A DNA stretch of 64,000 nt, taken from the NCBI GenBank assembly GCA_003991915.1, contig RQTK01000804.1, forward strand, positions 165,826 to 229,825. Reading direction: 5' to 3'. This DNA comes from Elysia chlorotica. Its lineage: Eukaryota > Mollusca > Gastropoda > Plakobranchidae. A model generated the notes under the pieces. It was given only the letters and a program-made list of their open reading frames with translations, did no database searches and was not told the DNA's origin. The translations under genes were made by a program, and so were the position numbers. Positions 57,414 through 64,000 of this stretch are shown here, piece after piece; positions within the stretch are counted from its first letter, which is position 1, and every line of letters begins with the position of its first letter.

Positions 57414-58073
57414 ATGGCTTTTCTGAGTATGTTGAATCGTATCATCGGAACTAATAAACGACCGATTTATAATGATGCAATAGTTAAGAAGCCAGTATAT
57501 AAGAACCAACCAACGGATATTACAGATACTAAACTCGTATTGCAGATTGTGGATTTAGAACAGGATATTAAAATTATTCAAAATAAATATAAGAATTGTA
57601 CAAACGATCCTATGCGTCAGAAACTACTCTGGCGTATGTTTTTGGAAAAGTCTAATAGTCTAATTTTACTGAAGAATCAAAACGACCACGACAACTCGAA
57701 ACTATTGAAGGTAATGTATAAAAATGTAACAAATCCCGATAATATAAAAAGCGGTAAAAAAATCTATAAAAGATTGGAAAAATACATCGGTGAATACAGC
57801 GATCGAAGTGATGATTCGTATCATTTAACCATGTACGATGATGATTTTTTAAAATCTGAATTTATGTCGAGTACTATAGAAAACTTAGGATTATCCGAAA
57901 ACGATACATTAACTGAGGTAGTACGTGCAAAGGAAGATGAAAACGAAGAAGAATCTACCGATCAATTGCCTGATTTGCCCACTACGCAAATATTAATTCC
58001 CGCCACGAAATCATCATCATCGCATACCGCTAGTAAATCCGTAACTTTTAGTGATGATGTTTCAGAGATATGA
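57414..58073 (+). CDS. Unknown acidic helical protein (~219 residues)
   Basis: Taken from ATG 57414 (MAFLSMLNRIIGTNKRP); ATG 57279 would add a hydrophobic leader that overlaps the scaffold end and is probably untranslated. A short amphipathic N-terminus is followed by basic helices (LVLQIVDLEQDIKIIQNKYK) and an acidic C-terminal half with 'TDQLPDLPTTQI'. This charge layout is reminiscent of Snf7/CHMP proteins of ESCRT-III, but the resemblance is weak and unproven. The end overlaps the next gene by 20 bp. Confidence 0.55.
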   Translation: MAFLSMLNRIIGTNKRPIYNDAIVKKPVYKNQPTDITDTKLVLQIVDLEQDIKIIQNKYKNCTNDPMRQKLLWRMFLEKSNSLILLKNQNDHDNSKLLKVMYKNVTNPDNIKSGKKIYKRLEKYIGEYSDRSDDSYHLTMYDDDFLKSEFMSSTIENLGLSENDTLTEVVRAKEDENEEESTDQLPDLPTTQILIPATKSSSSHTASKSVTFSDDVSEI

Positions 58074-60423
58074 ACGTAATAGATACCGATCGAAATGGAA
58101 AGGTAATAATATAACGATTGTTCATAGTGCTACTAAGAATTTAAAAGTGCCCGATTTAGCGAATGTTGTAACACCATGTCAAAATTATCTTTATAATGAT
58201 AAACTTAAACTGCAGTACAAAGATACATTTCTATCTCACGCGACTCGTTATAACTATCAAGAAATGACACTATGTGCCGCACTACGAATATTTCTTCGCA
58301 CAAAGACGTTATTTTATACATTAGAAACGTTCGATCGACTGTTTTTAGCCAACCAACGGTATAAATGTTCTTTACAGCAACTGGATTTGCCAGAAGATAA
58401 CATTTATAAATCTACCATATTGTTTTTGACTAGTTATTTGATAAAATATACGTTAGAAGTTTCGGATATTGTTCATTATGCGTGTAGAGTATTGAACATA
58501 CCCCCTTATCACATATTTAGAAATCTAAGAGAGTTTATGTACAACAATAAATCTCTAAAAGGAGCCTGTTTGAAGATATCGTCACTATGTTTAATTCCAA
58601 AATCCAACGAAAGTCTTCAAGCGTGCGACTTACCGTTATACCAAACCTATTCGAATCAGTGTCTGTTATTTTCACTGATTCATCGCGCTACAATCGTGTC
58701 TCCCTCTCATTTTATTGAATATTCGTTAAATTTGATTCATTTCGTAATTTCTACTACGCTGAAAGATCCCAATGAGAAGACGACTGCTAAAATTCACATC
58801 ACCGTAAAGGATGTGTTTATAAATTTATACTCACTATTTAACAAAAACGAGAAGAAAAGGTGGATTCCTTCTTTAATTAGAGAGTCTTATTCTTACTATA
58901 TCATAAATCAAGTTAAAGTCTCGTATATACTAACGTTTAACTATTTTATGAGTGAGTTTAAACCTTTTTATCCTGTAATGATTCATACTAACAACAAAAT
59001 CGAGACAAATACCAATCGTAGAAAGCCAGTCGTATGCGAATCAATTCACTTTCACAACCGCGGCAATACAGGCGATTACTACGAACGACTAGAAAAAATA
59101 ACCAACAAAGTCGATTGCGACTATCTTTATAAAATTAGAAATTTGAACCCCATTAAATCTAGCGGTTGGTGTAGTGCACCACCCGTAGACTTATTCGAAA
59201 TGCCTAAAATTGAAATAATGAACGATTTAAACATCATATTGTTCATTCCGTCTATAGTAATACACGTATCTACACCGACTCGAGTTCCTAAGAAAGATGA
59301 AATGCTCAACAAGAGATATGCTTGGCAAATTTGTAAATTTCAAGGTTTGACTAGCAGCGGATATAGTCAACGCCGAGATCCTTCGGGTCACGTTTACAGC
59401 ATGAATATTGCCGGCGGATCATCTAATGGAAGAACTAAACTTTTAATCTTATTCGCCGTGTATTTCAATCGAAAATACAATTCTACGATACCTAATCAAC
59501 AAATTCATCGAGATTTCGATCCCGTATCTCCTAACACGCGTAGAGAACTGATATGGACTTATGTATCTTGTAGTTTAAGTAATCAATGTAAGTCGGATCG
59601 TAATTTTTTTGCCGGTGTAACGGATTTGACGCACAGGACTAAATTGATAAATAAATACTGGCCTAGGTATATGAAGAAACAAAGTTTTCCGGTTATATAT
59701 CGTATGTCTAAATATAAACAAAACGACGATTTGTTAATTCATAAAGGAACCGTATTGAGTCGAATATCTACGGTAGATAGTCAAATTAAAGGTAGCATCA
59801 TAGAAACGATAGATGAAACTAAAAGCGTTTCCGATTACTGTTTTCCTCTAACCGCGTTAAATTTTGTAATGGAGAAAGATCACATGATGCAATTCCCACC
59901 GTACATCATTTATGTCTTTAAATTGTTGTTTTACAAGTATATGGACATCGAAAGGGTTAGACGCAAATTGCACCCTTTATTATTTAGTCGTCGACTATAC
60001 GCGCAAAATGGAAATTGGTGTATATCCTTGTCTATGAACGCAGAAGAATTGTGGAAGTTGAGTTCTATTAAATCTAACATCGTCAATATAGACTATCCTC
60101 CTATCATAAGAGATAATTCTATATTAATCAAAAAATTTATAAATTTCTTTAAGAAAACCGTAAACGGTAAGGTTGTCAAGGGTGACGATCTACCAGAATC
60201 ACTTATGAACAAGGAAATATATCGATTCAAATACATTCCCGATCCTAGTATATATCTCTTAACGGCGTCTAAAGAAACGTTTTTAAGCTGTCCGTATTAC
60301 CAATACGTATATAATTTGTATAAGAATTTCATAGATCAATTGGGCGGTCGTGCTAAATTTAAGGATACTTACAAGGTTTTCGACATCATTGAAGAACACA
60401 GAAATGAAGATAAATCCGTATAA
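58054..60423 (+). CDS. Unknown 789-residue protein
   Basis: From ATG 58054, overlapping the preceding gene. Soluble, mixed alpha/beta, basic overall, with no signal peptide. 'GGSSNGRTKLLILFAVY' (~residues 455-470) has a P-loop-like feel but lacks GK(S/T). Length, position between the scaffold and kinase genes and lack of low-complexity sequence suggest a conserved structural or packaging protein such as a portal or vertex component, but no residue pattern proves it. The 3' end overlaps the kinase start by 20 bp. Confidence 0.65.
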   Translation: MMFQRYERNRYRSKWKGNNITIVHSATKNLKVPDLANVVTPCQNYLYNDKLKLQYKDTFLSHATRYNYQEMTLCAALRIFLRTKTLFYTLETFDRLFLANQRYKCSLQQLDLPEDNIYKSTILFLTSYLIKYTLEVSDIVHYACRVLNIPPYHIFRNLREFMYNNKSLKGACLKISSLCLIPKSNESLQACDLPLYQTYSNQCLLFSLIHRATIVSPSHFIEYSLNLIHFVISTTLKDPNEKTTAKIHITVKDVFINLYSLFNKNEKKRWIPSLIRESYSYYIINQVKVSYILTFNYFMSEFKPFYPVMIHTNNKIETNTNRRKPVVCESIHFHNRGNTGDYYERLEKITNKVDCDYLYKIRNLNPIKSSGWCSAPPVDLFEMPKIEIMNDLNIILFIPSIVIHVSTPTRVPKKDEMLNKRYAWQICKFQGLTSSGYSQRRDPSGHVYSMNIAGGSSNGRTKLLILFAVYFNRKYNSTIPNQQIHRDFDPVSPNTRRELIWTYVSCSLSNQCKSDRNFFAGVTDLTHRTKLINKYWPRYMKKQSFPVIYRMSKYKQNDDLLIHKGTVLSRISTVDSQIKGSIIETIDETKSVSDYCFPLTALNFVMEKDHMMQFPPYIIYVFKLLFYKYMDIERVRRKLHPLLFSRRLYAQNGNWCISLSMNAEELWKLSSIKSNIVNIDYPPIIRDNSILIKKFINFFKKTVNGKVVKGDDLPESLMNKEIYRFKYIPDPSIYLLTASKETFLSCPYYQYVYNLYKNFIDQLGGRAKFKDTYKVFDIIEEHRNEDKSV

Positions 60424-61225
60424 GAATCAATTCGTTCACAAGTACGAAATTTTAAACGGTTTGGGCTCTGGTGGTTTTGGCATAGTGTACACCGCATACC
60501 GTAAATTCGACGGTAAGCCGGTAGCCATCAAACAAATCTATAAGAAAAAAGTTAAAGATTGGGTCTATTCGGCAATCGATGGTATACACGTTCCTATGGA
60601 GTATCATTTGTTGAAAATATCTCAACATATACAAGGAGTGATGAAATTGTACGAAGCTTACGATTATTCTAACGATATTTTCTTGTTGGTAACGGAAAAA
60701 TACGAAAATTGTCAAGATTTGTTCGATTACATCTCCACCAGAAGTTATTTAGAAGAACCCGTGGCTAAACGTATATTCCATAAGGTCGTATCGATCGTTA
60801 CCGAATTGGAAAGGTCTAACGTATTACACAGAGACATCAAAGACGAGAATATAGTGATAAATACTGTAACGAATGAAATTATGTTGATAGATTTCGGTTA
60901 CGGATGTCTCATAGAGGATAAGAATCAATGTTTCGACTATTTTGTAGGTACAATGGTTTATAAACCACCAGAATGGATAAAATACAAACGTTATATAGGA
61001 TCTCACGCCACAGTATGGACTTTGGGGATATTATTATACACGTTAATAAATGGCGATATACCCTTTAACACCGATGATGAAATTTTATTAGGACAATACG
61101 ATTACAAAAGAGATTGCATATCTAAAGAGTGTACAGATCTCATTTCAGCTTGTTTGAACGTAGACTGCGAAAGTAGACTCGGTTTATCTGAAATATTACA
61201 TCACGCTTGGTTTCAAAATCTGTAA
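60404..61225 (+). CDS. PIM-like serine/threonine protein kinase
   Basis: A 273-residue protein from ATG 60404; the frame is open further upstream without ATG. All kinase motifs are present: [11 protein letters not shown] (20-30), AIK43, LHRD144IKDEN149I, LIDFG165, a P+1 region with [11 protein letters not shown] and '[22 protein letters not shown]'. These match PIM kinases ([37 protein letters not shown]) very closely. PIM kinases promote survival and translation, and viral copies are known from fish herpesviruses. The conservation suggests recent capture from an animal host. It lies at the end of the operon-like plus-strand run. Confidence 0.88.
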   Translation: [273 protein letters not shown]

Positions 61226-61288
61226 TAACAGCTCAATTGACACAACATTATTAGACATTTCTCGATTTCGTATATATTTATTGTAATC

Positions 61289-62271
61289 ATGGATAAGACA
61301 ACTCCCAAGCGACCCAGGGCGATGTCGGTGTGTTCCGAGAAGCCTTTCGACATGGAACCGTCTACCCGCGATGTCGTTAGCGGCGGCGGCGGCGATCGAT
61401 CTTCGTACATCAGATTCCGTTCTGGTCAGCTGAGAAGCCTGCTGGGCGGCGCGAAGCTGCCCAAGCTCCGAGACGACCTGTTGAGAATAGTTTATTCTTA
61501 CCGTCGTTACCGTTCTGCGCTGAGCGAACAGGCGGCCCTGGCCAAGAAATCGGCGGACGCTTACCGCAGCGCTCTGACGTCCGCGATGCGCAGCTTTCGC
61601 ACCTCTTTCGACGGGATGTTTCCCAAAGGACGTTTGCGTTACACCAACGTTCACTCGGCCAAGTACGCGGACATGATTCACGAATTGAATTTGATCAACA
61701 GTGGCGAGCACGGTAGTTTGAGTAACGTCAACGATGTTGGAACGCTTAAGGAGAACGTGCTCGGTCGTTATTTTTCTATAGACGATCCCGTCATTAGTGA
61801 GTGGCTAGGCGTTGTAGGTAGTCCGAAAGAAGAGAGCACTCGCAATTTAGCTTTTGCTGCTGACGGTGGCAAAGATGGACTTTACGAATCTTTCATGAAA
61901 ACTAACGATCGCGCGTTTATAGAGCGCATAACTAACGTAAACACGTTTAAACTAGCTAGCGATTTCGTGAATAAGATATCGGAAGAAGAAGAAGGAGATC
62001 ATCACGATCACGAAGAAGATACCGAACTGTACGAAATCTTCGCTCTGTTACCAGAACCGGGTAGTAAAACGTCTGTTTATAGGTACTGGGATAAGCACTG
62101 CAGAGAAAAGGAAAAACGTTGGTACGACGAACGTATAGTGGGAGCTAAACGATTCACTTGCGACTTGTTGCCTACCGATACTTATTTGAAACCTAAAACC
62201 AAACGTAAAATGGGCCCTGAGTTTTTGAAAAAGAAGGCAGAGAAAATGTTGAAAAGCGGTAGTGTTAGTAG

Positions 62272-62305
<34 letters not shown>

Positions 62306-62371
62306 AATCGAGAAGAAGAAGAAGAAGAAGGAGAAGAAAAAAAAATAATGACGATAGCAAAGTTTTTGTAA
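61289..62371 (+). CDS. Unknown protein with GC-rich 5' half and acidic tail
   Basis: A 360-residue protein from ATG 61289. The first ~145 codons are strikingly GC-rich (GGCGGCGGCGGCGATCG, many GCC/CTG codons) compared with all neighbours. Residues 1-50 are disordered, with a Gly run. Residues ~55-110 are basic helices (YSYRRYRSALSEQAALAKKS). The C-terminus has an AKRFTCDLLPTDTYLK segment, an 11-Asp run and a Glu run. A TATA-like TATATATTTA lies at 61271. Its 3' ~320 bp are duplicated at 48228. Family not recognised. The charged tail and basic core suggest a nuclear or nucleic-acid-linked role (inference). Confidence 0.65.
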
Positions 62372-62412
62372 AGCCTAAACAACCACCACCACCACAATCT
62401 CGTAAACGTTCA

Positions 62413-62667
62413 ATGTCTGTAAGCAGTAGTAGTAGTGTAAAGCCTAAAACTAGTAGGAAAAACGAATCATCATCATCATCATCTAAGAAAACGCCTAAAA
62501 AACAACAATCGATGCCACAGGTATCTGCTAACGCTCCTGTAAAATCATCATCTCAGCACCAATCGTCCGTTAGTAGTGAAACTGTTGATTCTATAGTAAA
62601 ACGTAAATTATTCGACGAAAGGAAGAAGAGCGAGAACAAAGAAGATGTGTATGCTTGGTTCGACTGA
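62413..62667 (+). CDS. Ser/Lys-rich small protein (copy 2)
   Basis: An 84-codon frame identical in product to 48590-48844. Basic, serine-rich and disordered, beginning MSVSSSSSVKPK and ending DVYAWFD. It starts 42 bp after the end of the GC-rich gene on the same strand. Independent expression is uncertain. Confidence 0.4.
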   Translation: MSVSSSSSVKPKTSRKNESSSSSSKKTPKKQQSMPQVSANAPVKSSSQHQSSVSSETVDSIVKRKLFDERKKSENKEDVYAWFD

Positions 62668-62947
62668 TGTACGTACGTACGTACGTATGTATGTGTAATA
62701 AACTTCAAACGTTTTAGCTGAAATACATACCGGGAATGATGATGATGATGGGGGGTCTTCTTCTTCTTCTTATGATGAAGAAGAATCGAACCCTTTTTTT
62801 TTCATTCCAAGTTTTGTATATTCACCTCCCACAAAAAAAATTTTTTGTTGTGTAGTGTAACCCATTTCCAATGTATAACCGATTTTTTTCCTCTTGCTTT
62901 AAAGAGTTTCATCACATATGACATTTCTCTAGATTAACCATTATGGA

Positions 62948-63280
62948 TCAACAATGATTTCTCTTGTTTAGATTAGCGTAGAATAAAGGTGTATTATTAT
63001 CTAAATATGCCCTAGTCGTATAAAATCGTAATCTAACAGTAGTTGTACGATTTGTCAACGTATACAATGTTTTTGGATACCAAGATACGGTGAAATCCGT
63101 ATTTAACAGTCCGTGTCTTATATTGTACAAAACGTAACTGGCCGAAGGACTTACACTCGTTTCGGTCATGCATCTCATGGAGTTGATTATTCGCATTCTT
63201 CTGTATAGATCATCATCCATCTTTATAACTGATGTTGAGAATATTAGTAGTAGTAGTAGTTGTTGTAGGGTTAGTTTCAT
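62948..63280 (-). CDS. Small secreted protein (copy 2)
   Basis: A 110-residue protein from ATG 63280. Signal peptide MKLTLQQLLLLLIFSTSVI and mature part as in 49135-49479, with a few differences. A copy of the dispersed TTTACGGA motif lies just upstream. Family not recognised; probably secreted. Confidence 0.6.
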   Translation of the reverse strand: MKLTLQQLLLLLIFSTSVIKMDDDLYRRMRIINSMRCMTETSVSPSASYVLYNIRHGLLNTDFTVSWYPKTLYTLTNRTTTVRLRFYTTRAYLDNNTPLFYANLNKRNHC

Positions 63281-63361
63281 GATTTTTTTTTTTTTTTTTT
63301 TAAATTTCCTCAATTTTTATTTCGAGTTTACGGAAATAATAATATAATTTCGTCATACAAG

Positions 63362-63412
63362 TCTATATATATATATATATATAAAGACCCCCCCCCCCCT
63401 CCTTTTTTTTTT
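63362..63412 (+). promoter_or_regulatory. (TA)n microsatellite ending in TATAAAG, then C-run and T-run
   Basis: A TATATA run of ~20 bp ends in TATAAAG and is followed by a ~13-base C run and a T run. TATAAAG lies ~55-60 bp before ATG 63440, a workable TATA-box distance. The repeat and homopolymers are prone to length variation. Confidence 0.45.
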
Positions 63413-63439
63413 AAATTTAAGACATTCTCTCTTTGCAGG

Positions 63440-63760
63440 ATGTTGACCCACGAGACGATTTCTTCTTCTTCTTCTGACAAAAAAGATTCAAATCGACTAA
63501 ATAAGAAACTAGGGATGACAGTGTCGGTTTTGTTAAGTTTGATCGTATCACTGCTCTTTGCACCTATCTGCGTGTCTGCTACTAACAATGGTCACATCTC
63601 TTTAAGCGATAATGAAGACATCGGACAAATATCATCATCATCATCATCATTTTTGAACACGTCCGTTACCGACCACATCTCGGCCACTTTACCCTTGTTC
63701 AGATATAACACTACGAACTGCCCGTATCAATTTTTGTTGATGCTGTTAATCATGGTGTAA
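63440..63760 (+). CDS. Small secreted or membrane-anchored protein
   Basis: A 106-residue protein from ATG 63440. A polar Ser/Lys N-terminus is followed by a signal-like segment (MTVSVLLSLIVSLLFAPICVSA from residue ~27), a Ser-rich region with NTS and NTT sequons, and a hydrophobic C-terminal end (CPYQFLLMLLIMV) resembling a GPI signal. ATG at residue ~27 may be the true start. CTCTCTTTGCAG immediately precedes the first ATG and reads as a 3' splice site. Family not recognised. Confidence 0.5.
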   Translation: MLTHETISSSSSDKKDSNRLNKKLGMTVSVLLSLIVSLLFAPICVSATNNGHISLSDNEDIGQISSSSSSFLNTSVTDHISATLPLFRYNTTNCPYQFLLMLLIMV

Positions 63761-64000
63761 CTTGTAATTGTTTTTTTTTTTTTTGTTGCTTTGTTTTTGT
63801 TGGTTGCTACCACCTATGAGAACATAGGTCTTAAATACTCTTCTTTTATTTTCTAAACAGCTATTAGCATTTGATACGTTGCCCCAACTTTGTAAAGGAA
63901 ATCATGCAGTGTTTAATAATAAAAAAGAGACAAAAAACATGGTATTGTGTGTTGTGTTGTAAAAATTGTTTTATGGATCATAATTACATAACAAACATGT
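63761..64000. other. Non-coding right edge
   Basis: AT-rich sequence with a 14-base T run and an AATAATAAAAAAGAG element near 63918 that could serve as a polyadenylation signal for the preceding gene. No open frame of note up to the window edge. Confidence 0.4.

Larger units (their letters stand above)
62051..63345 (+). repeat. Duplicated block B (second copy)
   Basis: Direct repeat of 48228-49540. Here the left edge runs continuously from the complete GC-rich gene, so this is likely the original location. It includes the Ser/Lys-rich frame, the hairpin with TTCTTCTTC/GAAGAAGAA arms, the minus-strand secreted-protein gene and the dispersed motif at 63283-63345. Confidence 0.85.

Noticed and set aside
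61196-61711. 171-codon minus-strand frame opposite the GC-rich gene
   Set aside because: GC-rich sequence has few stops on any strand; the frame has no supporting start context and lies wholly antisense to a better gene.
1-64000. A host chromosome carrying an integrated virus
   Set aside because: No host genes, introns, transposons or flanking cellular sequence are visible, and core virus genes are open and tightly packed throughout. The window reads as a viral genome. I cannot exclude integration outside the window.

Overview
The window is a densely packed, AT-rich (roughly two thirds A+T by eye) stretch of a large double-stranded DNA virus of the order Herpesvirales. It most resembles the mollusc herpesviruses (Malacoherpesviridae). 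Herpesvirus hallmarks recognisable from sequence are: a terminase ATPase/nuclease (UL15/UL89 type, 43715-45955), the capsid maturation protease (assemblin/UL26 type, 56017-56616) followed by a separate scaffold gene with a V-N-A/S release site (56651-57286), a UL5-type helicase (53711-56017), a UL9-type origin-binding helicase (31577-33829), a UL24-type PD-(D/E)XK nuclease (30876-31502) and two tandem glycoprotein B-like fusogens (8596-14507). No host gene, host transposon, rRNA, tRNA or CRISPR is visible. Most genes look whole. A few duplicated pieces look broken.

Layout. 1-8.5 kb: a partial minus-strand gene, a formin-like protein (FH1 plus FH2), a heliorhodopsin, and small genes of unknown role, several in head-to-head pairs whose start codons touch or overlap. 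8.6-14.5 kb: the two gB-like glycoproteins. 14.6-25.5 kb (minus): long coiled-coil, tegument-like proteins carrying a 1.4-kb tandem duplication. 25.5-28.4 kb (plus): a small membrane protein, a second heliorhodopsin-like protein with Arg where the retinal-binding Lys should be, and two unknowns. 28.5-31.5 kb (minus): small membrane proteins, a Cys-rich protein and the UL24-like nuclease. 31.5-33.8 kb (plus): the origin-binding helicase. 33.8-47.3 kb (minus): a ~2570-residue protein joining a kinase-like domain to a C-terminal Ulp1/SENP (C48) protease, a second kinase-like protein, an unknown, the terminase and two beta-rich unknowns. 47.3-50.5 kb: a chimeric duplicated segment. 50.1-61.2 kb (plus): an unknown 430-residue protein, a thymidine kinase, the helicase, the protease-scaffold block, a 789-residue unknown and a PIM-like kinase. 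61.3-64 kb: a GC-rich gene and small secreted proteins, partly duplicated at 48.2-49.5 kb.

How it fits together. The window holds part of the replication machinery (origin-binding protein, helicase), capsid assembly and packaging (protease, scaffold, terminase), entry (gB pair), nucleotide metabolism (thymidine kinase) and host manipulation (PIM-like kinase, SUMO-protease fusion, formin, heliorhodopsins). Intergenic spaces carry a dispersed ~45-bp AT-rich motif ending in GAGTTTACGGA, in places as inverted pairs. It is the main non-coding structure not explained by genes.

Start codons given here are the first plausible ATG, often downstream of the longest open frame. Promoter calls are limited to TATA-like elements. 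All family assignments were made by reading motifs and conserved patterns, with no database search.
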